Shown here piece by piece: positions 1 through 9,243 of a DNA stretch of 64,000 nt. Source of the stretch: Cellvibrio sp. pealriver (GTDB lineage: Bacteria > Pseudomonadota > Gammaproteobacteria > Pseudomonadales > Cellvibrionaceae); NCBI RefSeq assembly GCF_001183545.1, contig NZ_KQ236688.1, positions 1,951,149 through 2,015,148 on the forward strand. Reading direction: 5' to 3'. Under the pieces are notes generated by a model. It did not search any database and was not told where the DNA came from. It saw nothing but the letters and a program-made list of their open reading frames with translations. Position numbers and translations under genes: made by a program. The stretch's first letter is position 1. Each line of letters begins with the position of its first letter.

Positions 1-124
1 AAACTGGATAAGTTTCAATCGCAACGATATACGCTAATCATGCTTTATGCCACCCTGTGACTGTGGAAAAATGCGCAATAGTCGTAAATTTTGTGAAGAA
101 ATCGGGCCTTAACCCGGAGGAGTT

Positions 125-661
125 TTATTCAAAACAAATGTGGGGATCCATGCTGTGGCCATGTTCAAGGCACACTTTTAACCATTCACCAAGAAAACGA
201 TTGAGTTGATATTTTTCATCGCTGTGATACATCGCTTGATTGGGGTATTCATAGCGCGGACGCAAACGCTTGTGCCCCTCCCACGCCAACACCTCGGCAA
301 GTTTTGCATCGTGATACATCCGCAGGGTCAACCTCGGCATAGCTAACCAGCCTGAGCTAAATCCAACCGCTTCACGACTGAGTTCCAAGGTAGTTGTGTA
401 AGGCGAACGTTCAATAATGCGCAATACATGCAGCCAATGCTGCTCACCGCGCGCCACGATAAAACGGAACTCATGTGACGACTGCTGCTGAACCCCAGCC
501 GAATGACTCAACGCCAATAATTTGGTCAAGCGTAAATAGTTGGCCTCGCACTCCGCCATCTGTAGCGGTAAATCCACCTTGTAACGCTCTTTGTAAGTAA
601 CGTATTCAGGTTGAGCTTTGGCGGTGCGCAATGTGAACATAAAAGCCTTGGGTTTTCCCAA
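125..661 (-). CDS. yqiB: DUF1249 family protein (YqiB-like)
   Basis: A 178-residue soluble protein that I recognise as the DUF1249/YqiB family. The family has no assigned biochemical role. Conserved stretches include an acidic/aromatic N-terminal helix (CEANYLRLTKLL, about residues 37-48) and a C-terminal region rich in Tyr and Arg (RPRYEYPNQAMYHSDEKYQ) ending in a short Leu-rich helix. An alternative start is Met8, because the first seven residues (MGKPKAF) are not obviously part of the family. It is the last visible gene of a leftward run from thiD. It sits downstream of nudF, the same neighbour as in the enterobacterial nudF-yqiB-cpdA order, which supports the identity. No signal peptide or membrane segment is visible. 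Confidence 0.85.
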   Translation of the reverse strand: MGKPKAFMFTLRTAKAQPEYVTYKERYKVDLPLQMAECEANYLRLTKLLALSHSAGVQQQSSHEFRFIVARGEQHWLHVLRIIERSPYTTTLELSREAVGFSSGWLAMPRLTLRMYHDAKLAEVLAWEGHKRLRPRYEYPNQAMYHSDEKYQLNRFLGEWLKVCLEHGHSMDPHICFE

Positions 662-804
662 AAAGGATTATAAAAATTCCCTACAAAAACCGTGCGGTAA
701 CGGATAGATAGAGAAAAGAAACACAAGTCTGTGCGTTAAAGCAAGATCGCACCCGTAATGGAAGTGTTAGCCAGAGTTCTAGTTAAGTCAATGGCTGAAA
801 AAAA

Positions 805-1428
805 TTATTCGCAAGCCGCTTGATTTTGTAATCGAGACCGATTTAATTGCAGCCACTGCAAACAAATTAATGCCGCAGCATTATTAAATGCTCCGTCCAG
901 CAAGACCGCAAAAACATCTTCGGCAGAAAATACATGCACGCGAATATCTTCGCCTTCTTCCGGCAACCCGTACACACCACCTGCGTGCTGTAGATCGCAA
1001 AGGCCGCAATAAAGATGTAACTTTTCATTGCACCCACCGGGGCTTGATAAATAATTACAAATATATTCCAACGCATAAGGTTCAACGTTCGCCTCTTCCA
1101 TAAGCTCGCGCCGTGCAACTTCTTCCGGCGACTCACCTGGCTCAAGCATGCCGGCAACGACTTCGTAACACCATGGGCCACTTGGCTCATCCAAAGCGCC
1201 AACACGAAATTGTTCCACCATACCAATCAGGTCGCGCACAGGATCGTAAAGCACAACCGCTACCGCTTCACCTCGTACAAATAATTCACGCCCGATTTCC
1301 TGCCCCCAACCGCCATCAAACAATTTATGCCTGAGAAATACTTTTTCAACCCGAAAGAAACGTTTGTACATTTCTTCCCGACGAATTATCTCAACATCAG
1401 CTCGTGTGAATTGGGGTTTTTCGATCAT
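805..1428 (-). CDS. nudF: ADP-ribose pyrophosphatase (Nudix hydrolase)
   Basis: A 207-residue Nudix hydrolase of the ADP-ribose pyrophosphatase type. It is expected to cleave ADP-ribose to AMP and ribose 5-phosphate in the cytoplasm. The Nudix box is GMLEPGESPEEVARRELMEE followed by ANV. The catalytic REL-x-EE core is intact, but the usual Gly near the end of the box is Asn. The start at 1428 (MIEKPQFTR) is preferred: the frame is open further upstream to 1557, but that would run into the 3' end of thiC, and homologues begin near here. The gene lies between thiC and yqiB on the same strand, with a hairpin in the thiC-nudF gap that may reduce read-through from the thiamine genes. Confidence 0.92.
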   Translation of the reverse strand: MIEKPQFTRADVEIIRREEMYKRFFRVEKVFLRHKLFDGGWGQEIGRELFVRGEAVAVVLYDPVRDLIGMVEQFRVGALDEPSGPWCYEVVAGMLEPGESPEEVARRELMEEANVEPYALEYICNYLSSPGGCNEKLHLYCGLCDLQHAGGVYGLPEEGEDIRVHVFSAEDVFAVLLDGAFNNAAALICLQWLQLNRSRLQNQAACE

Positions 1429-1440
1429 GATAATGCCTGT

Positions 1441-1468
1441 TAAAAGTCTCCCCTTTTGCAGGGGAGAC
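1441..1468 (-). terminator. hairpin between thiC and nudF
   Basis: A perfect 8-bp stem (GTCTCCCC / GGGGAGAC) encloses a 7-nt loop. On the minus strand it is followed by TTTT and then AAC. It lies just after the thiC stop codon and before the nudF start. The T-run is short, so it may be a weak terminator or an mRNA-processing/stability hairpin rather than a full stop. Confidence 0.5.
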
Positions 1469-1480
1469 GGGATAGAAAAA

Positions 1481-3406
<1,926 letters not shown>

Positions 3407-4264
3407 CTAATAAAAAGAATAAAAATGATGCACAGGGCCAGAACCCTGCCCTATGTGTAATTTTTCTGAATGCAGTAATGCATTGTGTAAATAATGTTTT
3501 GCTTCTTTTACTGCATCATGAAGCGATAATGTTTTTGCTAATCCTGCAGCAATTGCCGATGCCAAAGTACAGCCCGTACCGTGGGTATTTTTTGTAGTTA
3601 GGCGCGGCATTGAAAATGCGCTCACACCCGCAGCCGTTATCAATAAATCGGTCGCCTGCTCACTGTTGGTATGCCCGCCTTTCATCAATACTGCGCGTGC
3701 GCCCAAGGCGATAATTTTTTCGCCTTGTAATTGCATTTGTTCAAGACTGGTCGCAACCGGTTCATTTAGTAATACCGCCGCTTCATGCAAATTTGGCGTG
3801 ACAACACTCGCCAATGGAATCAGTTTTTCAATCAACGTATTGATCGCATCTTCTGCCAATAAACGGTCACCGCTGGTGGCGACCATCACGGGATCCAGAA
3901 CAAATGGAATATGGGGGTAAGCACTCAGTGACTCCGCCACTGCAGCAATAATATCAGCCGTAGCCAGCATGCCACTTTTGATCGCGCCAACCGATAAATC
4001 ACTGAGCACTGATTGGATTTGTTGCTGGACAAATACCGGAGGCACAGGAAATACACCCTGCACCCCCAAGGTATTTTGGGCAGTAAGGGAGGCAATCACA
4101 CTTGCGCCAAATACCCCTAGCGCCGAAAACGTTTTTAAATCGGCTTGAATGCCTGCACCACCGCCACTGTCACTACCAGCGATGGTCAGTGCGATAGGGG
4201 TCTGTTTACCAGAGGTCTGGCCGGAAGTTTGAACAGGAGAACTCATTGGATTTCCGTTATTCAT
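3407..4264 (-). CDS. thiD: hydroxymethylpyrimidine/phosphomethylpyrimidine kinase ThiD
   Basis: A 285-residue ribokinase-fold kinase that phosphorylates HMP and HMP-P to HMP-PP for thiamine synthesis. The family signature ALTIAGSDSGGGAGIQADLK is at about residues 26-45 and the C-terminal anion-hole motif NTHGTGCTLASAIAA is present. Residues before about 22 are a variable Ser/Thr/Gln-rich leader. Met7 (position 4246) has a better-placed CGGAA ribosome binding site than the first Met, so translation may start there. It is the first gene after the TPP riboswitch and is followed closely by thiC. Having thiD first and thiC second under one riboswitch is a less common order. Confidence 0.96.
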   Translation of the reverse strand: MNNGNPMSSPVQTSGQTSGKQTPIALTIAGSDSGGGAGIQADLKTFSALGVFGASVIASLTAQNTLGVQGVFPVPPVFVQQQIQSVLSDLSVGAIKSGMLATADIIAAVAESLSAYPHIPFVLDPVMVATSGDRLLAEDAINTLIEKLIPLASVVTPNLHEAAVLLNEPVATSLEQMQLQGEKIIALGARAVLMKGGHTNSEQATDLLITAAGVSAFSMPRLTTKNTHGTGCTLASAIAAGLAKTLSLHDAVKEAKHYLHNALLHSEKLHIGQGSGPVHHFYSFY

Positions 4265-4327
4265 TAATCGGTAATGGCACGGAAAGGAGAGAAAAAACCA
4301 CGCATGAAGACATGCTAAAACAGGAGG

Positions 4328-4412
4328 CTCTCGTTCCCTACGCCGGTACTAACCGGATCAGGTCGGCGGGTATATCTCAGCCAGTACATCGCACCAGCAC
4401 CCCGACAAGAAA
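4328..4412 (-). promoter_or_regulatory. TPP riboswitch (THI element)
   Basis: Read on the minus strand, this contains the conserved THI-box landmarks in order: GGGGTGC, the CTGAGA pyrimidine-binding segment, ACCC, then GACCTGATCCGGTTAGTACC and GGCGTAGGGAA. The outer P1 stem pairs CTTGT with ACGAG. It lies about 65 nt upstream of thiD and should turn down thiD-thiC expression when thiamine pyrophosphate is plentiful. I did not find a clear intrinsic terminator between the riboswitch and thiD, so control at translation (ribosome-site sequestration) is the more likely mode. Confidence 0.95.
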
Positions 4413-4418
4413 GTGGGC

Positions 4419-4447
4419 AGTCTATTCAAGTTGGAAGATCGAGTAAA
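4419..4447 (-). promoter_or_regulatory. possible sigma-70 promoter for the thiamine operon
   Basis: On the minus strand TTTACT and TAGACT are separated by 17 nt, each matching 4 of 6 consensus bases. The predicted start would fall right at the 5' edge of the TPP riboswitch. The matches are modest and the call rests mainly on position. Confidence 0.35.
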
Positions 4448-4485
4448 GAAACCTTTTGGATTAAGGCCAACCTTATACAAGACAT

Positions 4486-4521
4486 AAAAAAACGCCCACT
4501 GGCTCACCGGTGGGCGTTTTT
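4486..4521 (-). terminator. bidirectional rho-independent terminator
   Basis: A strong hairpin (AAAACGCCCAC / GTGGGCGTTTT region, small loop) is flanked by A-runs and T-runs on both sides. It lies just downstream of the antiporter gene ending at 4540 and would terminate its leftward transcription. It also insulates the thiamine operon promoter. Confidence 0.85.
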
Positions 4522-4539
4522 GATTGATCCGTTTTGCGC

Positions 4540-5781
4540 TTATTCAGATTTTTCTGGCGACTTCAACAGACCCAACTTCCCTGCCAATAGAGCTGTTGTA
4601 GGTGCCTGAATCAGAATAGTCCCCAAGATAAAAATGAACGTAATTGCACCGACAACATCAATGCCGGGTACTTTCATACCCGCCAGAATCCCCACCAAAG
4701 CAGCGGGAATAACACCGGTTTCACGCGTCCAACTCATAAAAACCAACTCCTTCCAGGTCCACTTGGCACGGCGATCCGGGCCTGCGCACAAGAATACAGT
4801 GACGGGGCGGGCGATAAAGATAAAGATAAATAGCAGTGCAAGGCCAACGCCCAGGTATTCTTTCAGTAAATGGAAGTCCACTTGTGAGCCAAGCAGGATA
4901 AAAATAAACATACGCATCAACAATGCGGTATTACCCACATAATCTTCCAGATATTCGTGCTCATGGTGATCCAATGGCAAATTGAAAGATTCTTTATTGC
5001 CAATCATCACCCCACACGTAAACACCGCCATAAAACCAGAAGCGCCGATTTCATCTGCAAGCAGGAACACGGTAATCACCGCCAGAATAATCACAAAAGG
5101 CGTCACTTCACGGAAAATCCCAAAACTGTTGTGTGCCATCAGGAAAGCTGCGCTATAGCCAATAATCGCACCTAACACCAAACCCATACCCGCTTCATAA
5201 GCCAACTCACCGAGCGAGTGCGTCAAGCTGAAGCCCTCACCTGTGCCCATAACATAAGAAACGACTGCGAAAGTCGCTATCGCGCCCATCGCATCATTCA
5301 GCGCAGATTCGCTCATCACGGTTTGGGAAACACGGTCTTTAATAGGAACTTGTTTGAAGATCGGCACCAAGGTCGCCGGGTCGGTTGATGCGGTAAGCGC
5401 AGCCAACACCAATGCAATCGCGATGGGAATTCCCATCCACACACTGGCCACTGTCATGATGGCACCGGTGATCAACACCCCGACAGATGCAATGACCAAT
5501 AACGTAATCCAAATTTCTTTCAATACCGCGAAGCGCAAAGTCGCCCCGCCTTCAAACAGCAAATAACAGGCACCAATGGTCAGGATAAGCTGGTTCATGG
5601 TGGAATCAGCCGGGACATGCAAAACGCCACCGATGGTGGGACCAAGGCCAATCCCGATAAGAAGAAACAGAACGATATCGGGTACTTTGATTTTTTTAGC
5701 AATCACTCCACCTAACAAACCGGTGAAAATAATAATTCCGACATACATAAGGTCGAGCTTGGCTATCTCTAATGCAGACAT
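4540..5781 (-). CDS. CPA1-type Na+/H+ antiporter (NhaP-like)
   Basis: A 413-residue inner-membrane protein with about 12-13 hydrophobic segments. It is a cation:proton antiporter of the CPA1 group. Key features are the unwound-helix motif ASTDPATL (Thr133-Asp134) and the ion-site motif SESALNDA (Asn162-Asp163). An Arg near the C-terminal core (MSWTRETGVIPAAL) is also typical. It lacks the large cytoplasmic C-terminal TrkA-C domains of NhaP2/KefC-like members. It is expected to export Na+ or K+ in exchange for protons. It lies next to, and in the same direction as, nhaD, but a terminator between them suggests separate transcription. Exact ion specificity cannot be read from the sequence. Confidence 0.88.
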   Translation of the reverse strand: MSALEIAKLDLMYVGIIIFTGLLGGVIAKKIKVPDIVLFLLIGIGLGPTIGGVLHVPADSTMNQLILTIGACYLLFEGGATLRFAVLKEIWITLLVIASVGVLITGAIMTVASVWMGIPIAIALVLAALTASTDPATLVPIFKQVPIKDRVSQTVMSESALNDAMGAIATFAVVSYVMGTGEGFSLTHSLGELAYEAGMGLVLGAIIGYSAAFLMAHNSFGIFREVTPFVIILAVITVFLLADEIGASGFMAVFTCGVMIGNKESFNLPLDHHEHEYLEDYVGNTALLMRMFIFILLGSQVDFHLLKEYLGVGLALLFIFIFIARPVTVFLCAGPDRRAKWTWKELVFMSWTRETGVIPAALVGILAGMKVPGIDVVGAITFIFILGTILIQAPTTALLAGKLGLLKSPEKSE

Positions 5782-5890
5782 GACGACTCCAGGTTAATCG
5801 TTAAAAAACGTAAATAAAGAATGCGCGCATGCTGACAGCAAACCAATCCGACATTTATAAATTGTGTGTAAATTCCCGTCTTCATAAACA

Positions 5891-5918
5891 CAAAAACCGG
5901 GTAAAAACCCGGTTTTTG
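5891..5918 (-). terminator. rho-independent terminator after nhaD
   Basis: The hairpin AAAAACCGGG / CCCGGTTTTT with a small A-rich loop lies directly downstream of nhaD, with T-runs in both directions. It separates nhaD from the downstream CPA1 antiporter gene. Confidence 0.85.
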
Positions 5919-5944
5919 TAAAGCCCAAACAGCGTAATAACCCG

Positions 5945-7204
5945 CTAGCTGGGGAAAACCAGATTGGCCAGTGTTAAGGCCACTGCATAACCACAGGTAT
6001 AGGCAATCAATACCAGAGGGGTATAGCGCAAGAAGGCACCGAAAGTGAGGCCTTTCACTTTACTCATGGCAATAATCCCCGCTGCAGAACCAATTGCCAA
6101 CAGCGAGCCGCCCACACCGACACCGTAAGTCAAAGCCAGCCATTCTGCCGTTGGCAAAACAGGTTCGGACTTCAGCAATGCTGCCGTCAGCGGTACGTTA
6201 TCGATCAATGCAGAGAAAAGCCCCATCAAATAGTTTGCGTATTGCGGCGCAATTTGCGCATAGAAATTGGTCAACAAATCCAATGTACCGATTTCTTTCA
6301 ACATGCCCACCAGCAACAAAATACCGAGGAAGAACAACAAGGTTTCGTATTCGATCTGACGGACATACTCAAGAATTTTGGTTTCTTCCGGATCCAGATT
6401 CATGAAGTGGCCGATAAAGAACATGATCGATAAACCCACCAAAAAGGTCAGCACTGGAGGGACGTGGAAGAAAAAGTTGAACAGCATGGTGCACACGATC
6501 GTACTAAAGAAAGTACCTACAATTGCCCAATCCATACCTGTGAAAGTGCGAGGATCTTTTTCTGTCGTTACCTGACCAGACACGCCGGGGAACATCAATG
6601 CAGCCAAGACCATTACACCCACGATAGCCGGAACCCACAGCAGTAGAAGTTGTGGCATAGTCACATGACCTGACAAGAAGATCATCAGCGTGGTTACATC
6701 GCCGGTGATCAGCGCCACACCGCCGGAGTTCACAGCGAACACCACCAAAACGGCCAGCTTGATACGGGTTTTCTGCTCAACATCAAAAGCGTGCACCAAC
6801 CCAAGCGTTACCAAGGTCGCGGTGACGTTATCGCAAATCATCGATAGCGTCATCGCAAACAAAGCCACCATAATCATCAAGCTGCGGGTGCTCATTTGCG
6901 CCGGGCACAAACGCTGGACAACTGACTGAACAATTCCCTTGGCATTCAGATAAGCAACGAATGTCATAGTTGCCATCAAGAACAACCACAGTGTCGCGAT
7001 CTCCAACAGATTGTGATTTAACTTATCCAGCATCACGTCTTGTTGTTCATGCCCACCGGAAAACATAAACATGACCAGCCACGAAAGGCTGCCAAAAAAC
7101 AGCGTGGTTTTCGCTTTATTGATATGGATAACTTCTTCAAAGACCACGCCCAGCAGCGCAAGCACCGCAAAGATGATCAGGACAACTTCCAGGGACATCG
7201 ACAT
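5945..7204 (-). CDS. nhaD: Na+/H+ antiporter NhaD
   Basis: A 419-residue inner-membrane antiporter of the NhaD family (ion transporter superfamily), with about 11-12 hydrophobic segments. It exports Na+ (and Li+) in exchange for protons, mainly at alkaline pH in characterised members. Characteristic stretches are SMICDNVTATLVTLGL, NSGGVALITGDVTTLMIF and the repeated half-site LIDNVPLTAALL. These carry the Asp/Asn pairs expected of the two inverted halves. The start at 7204 is chosen because AAGG sits 7 nt upstream. The frame extends upstream to 7336, but those residues are basic and unlike the family. NhaD is common in marine and soda-lake gammaproteobacteria. Confidence 0.93.
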   Translation of the reverse strand: MSMSLEVVLIIFAVLALLGVVFEEVIHINKAKTTLFFGSLSWLVMFMFSGGHEQQDVMLDKLNHNLLEIATLWLFLMATMTFVAYLNAKGIVQSVVQRLCPAQMSTRSLMIMVALFAMTLSMICDNVTATLVTLGLVHAFDVEQKTRIKLAVLVVFAVNSGGVALITGDVTTLMIFLSGHVTMPQLLLLWVPAIVGVMVLAALMFPGVSGQVTTEKDPRTFTGMDWAIVGTFFSTIVCTMLFNFFFHVPPVLTFLVGLSIMFFIGHFMNLDPEETKILEYVRQIEYETLLFFLGILLLVGMLKEIGTLDLLTNFYAQIAPQYANYLMGLFSALIDNVPLTAALLKSEPVLPTAEWLALTYGVGVGGSLLAIGSAAGIIAMSKVKGLTFGAFLRYTPLVLIAYTCGYAVALTLANLVFPS

Positions 7205-7432
7205 ATAAGACCTTTTATATAAAGTTAAAGAAATCCTGCGGGAAGGAGCACCTGCGACTAAGCGCCAGCGATAAAAAACCCGCCTTGAATTGGGCGCGCA
7301 TGATAGAAGTTGCACTTTGATGAAGCAATCAAACAAATGCAGAATAGCCTAAAAAAGCAACAGTTTTTGCAAATCTACCAATATCAGGACTTACTCCCGA
7401 CAAATCTCAGCGGACAAGAGCCCATAAGTGCG

Positions 7433-7471
7433 CAGTGACTAAAAGACGCTGTTACAGTCACTGACATTTTT
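7433..7471 (+). terminator. hairpin followed by T-run, no upstream gene
   Basis: CAGTGACT and AGTCACTG form an 8-bp stem around a 15-nt loop and are followed by ACATTTTTTT. It looks like a rho-independent terminator on the plus strand. No plus-strand gene lies upstream, so it could end a short non-coding transcript or be chance. Confidence 0.3.
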
Positions 7472-7712
7472 TTGTTGGATGAATCTATAAGATAGGCAAT
7501 CGCGTCTAAAGCAATGTGGGCAGACGTTAAGCGGATGTATATATGAATATAGAAAGGTAAAAAATGCGGCTGAGCTTACATTTGTAACTTCACGCAAACC
7601 CAGGTGCGTTTTACCCTTTTTAACCAGTGAACCTCCGCGCACTTCTCGACCCCATTGCAGCAAGCGGCTACACTCCACGCACACTGCTTACTTAGTAAGG
7701 CCCTCGCGGCCA

Positions 7713-7740
7713 AATATCAGGCATTCATGTGCCTGATATT
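7713..7740. promoter_or_regulatory. perfect inverted repeat in the tolC leader
   Basis: The 11-bp arms AATATCAGGCA and TGCCTGATATT are perfect complements around a 6-nt centre (TTCATG). The repeat ends 37 nt before the tolC start codon. A second small palindrome (CTTACT-T-AGTAAG) lies at 7687-7699. They could be operators for a dimeric regulator, or a 5' UTR hairpin. No T-run follows, so this is not a terminator. Confidence 0.5.
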
Positions 7741-7777
7741 GAACTGGAATTCTCAACTCTGGACTTTGGAAAACCTT

Positions 7778-9142
7778 ATGAAAAAGACCAAGCTTTACTT
7801 GCTCATCAGCCTTTTTTCACTGGCACCGTTAACTGCCAGCGCCAATAGCCTGTTGGACGTTTATGAACTCGCCCTGCAAAACGATGCTCAACTCAAAGCA
7901 GATAAAGCAGCCTATGAAGCAGGCCTGCAAAACAAAACTATTGGCCGCGCTGGTTTGCTCCCCCAAATTAACGCCAAAGCGCAATACAGTAATAGCGACG
8001 AAGACTCGGTAAATCGCCTTAACAACACCACTTCACCTACCGATCTGGATTCCAAAGGCTGGGATGTCACACTGAATCAACCGCTGTTTGATATGTCTGC
8101 ATGGTACGTGTACAAGCAAGGTGCCAAATTAAGCGAGCAAGCAGAAGCGCAATTCGGTGCTGACCAACAAAGCCTGATTGTCCGCACCGCAGAAGCCTAC
8201 TTCAACGTGCTGCGTTCGATTGAAACATTGGAAGCCACCATTGCAGAAGAAAAAGCATTGGCAAAACAGCTCGAACAAACCAAGCAACGCTTCGAAGTGG
8301 GTTTGACAGCAATCACCGAAGTTCATGAAGCGCAAGCTGCTTTTGACAGTGCAAGAGCCTCAACACTGGAAGCACGCGGAAACCTCGGTATCAGTTACGA
8401 GGCTCTTGAAGTATTGACCGGCAAACCTGAAGACAATGTTGCTCCTTTGTCTGCCAAGTTTCCGGTTGTCACACCAACGCCAGCCAACCGTGCAGAGTGG
8501 GTAGAGTTTTCACTGAAAAACAACTACAACCTCAAAGCATCCAAGCTGCAAGCCGAAGCATCATTGCAAAATGCCAAAGCTAACCGCTCAAACCATTTGC
8601 CAACTCTCGGGGCGACCTTGGGTTATTCAGACTACGATGCGGATGGGATTAGCAACGGCAACCCGTTAGATAACTCAACTGACGGCACCAGCCTTAATGT
8701 GCGCCTTGATATCCCTATTTATAGCGGTGGCGCAACCACCGGCCGCAGCCGTCAGGCCTACGCACAATATAATCAGGCTCATGAGCTGTACAACAGCACC
8801 CAGCGCAATGTCATCCAAAACACCCGCGCCCTGCATTTATCGGTAGAAACTGATGTTGCCGCAGTGCAGGCACGCAAGCAGGCGATTGTTTCAAACCAAT
8901 CCGCATTGGAAGCAACCCAATCAGGTTATGAAGTGGGCACACGCAACCTGGTTGAAGTGTTACTCGCGCAGCGCAACCTTTATCAAGCGCGCCGCGATTA
9001 CTCCAATGCACTTTATGACTACGTAATCGACACCATTAAATTGCGTGAAGTTGCCGGTATGTTGACACCTGCTGATGTGCAGGAAATCGACAAGTGGTTG
9101 CTCGACGATTCTTTAGTAAGCCGTAGCCAATACGAAAACTAA
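7778..9142 (+). CDS. tolC: outer-membrane efflux channel TolC
   Basis: A 454-residue TolC-family protein. As a trimer it forms the outer-membrane channel and periplasmic tunnel for tripartite drug efflux and type I secretion. A clear signal peptide (MKKTKLYLLISLFSLAPLTA, cleaved near ASA-N) is followed by two outer-membrane-efflux repeats (about residues 25-220 and 240-435). The first repeat begins SLLDVYELALQNDAQL. The motif YEVGTRNLVEVLLAQRNLYQARRDY is typical of the second repeat. The start at 7778 is preferred over longer upstream reading because it gives the signal peptide and has GGA about 8 nt upstream. It stands alone, convergent with waaA, with no membrane-fusion or pump gene beside it, as for enterobacterial tolC. 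Confidence 0.95.
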   Translation: MKKTKLYLLISLFSLAPLTASANSLLDVYELALQNDAQLKADKAAYEAGLQNKTIGRAGLLPQINAKAQYSNSDEDSVNRLNNTTSPTDLDSKGWDVTLNQPLFDMSAWYVYKQGAKLSEQAEAQFGADQQSLIVRTAEAYFNVLRSIETLEATIAEEKALAKQLEQTKQRFEVGLTAITEVHEAQAAFDSARASTLEARGNLGISYEALEVLTGKPEDNVAPLSAKFPVVTPTPANRAEWVEFSLKNNYNLKASKLQAEASLQNAKANRSNHLPTLGATLGYSDYDADGISNGNPLDNSTDGTSLNVRLDIPIYSGGATTGRSRQAYAQYNQAHELYNSTQRNVIQNTRALHLSVETDVAAVQARKQAIVSNQSALEATQSGYEVGTRNLVEVLLAQRNLYQARRDYSNALYDYVIDTIKLREVAGMLTPADVQEIDKWLLDDSLVSRSQYEN

Positions 9143-9155
9143 ATGTCGCCCAATA

Positions 9156-9185
9156 CCGATAGATAAAAAACCGATAGATAAAAAA
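9156..9185. repeat. 15-bp tandem duplication after tolC
   Basis: Two perfect adjacent copies of CCGATAGATAAAAAA lie between the tolC stop codon and the terminator hairpin. Confidence 0.9.
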
Positions 9186-9217
9186 ATGCCGGGCAAATAA
9201 CCCGGCATTTTTGTTTT
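9181..9217. terminator. shared bidirectional terminator of tolC and waaA
   Basis: The stem AAAAATGCCGGG / CCCGGCATTTTT has a 7-nt loop and T-runs on both strands. It lies between the convergent tolC and waaA genes and can end transcription from both sides. Confidence 0.9.
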
Positions 9218-9243
9218 AGAGCTACAGCAAACTACAACACAAG

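Larger units (their letters stand above)
7205..7777. other. intergenic region between nhaD and tolC
   Basis: A 573-base stretch with no convincing gene. It must hold the divergent nhaD and tolC promoters. It contains a hairpin with T-run (7433-7471) and two palindromes close to tolC (7687-7699 and 7713-7740). The rest shows no recognisable motif. Confidence 0.6.

Noticed and set aside
1..24. Possible start of cpdA on the minus strand at the left edge
   Set aside because: Translation from TTG at 24 gives RLKLIQF, similar to the beginning of some phosphodiesterases, and enterobacterial synteny predicts cpdA here, but eight codons and no ribosome site are too little to call.
7439..7684. Minus-strand open frame of 81 codons in the nhaD-tolC gap
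   Set aside because: Composition is not protein-like, there is no ribosome binding site, and it overlaps the tolC regulatory palindromes' neighbourhood; most likely chance.
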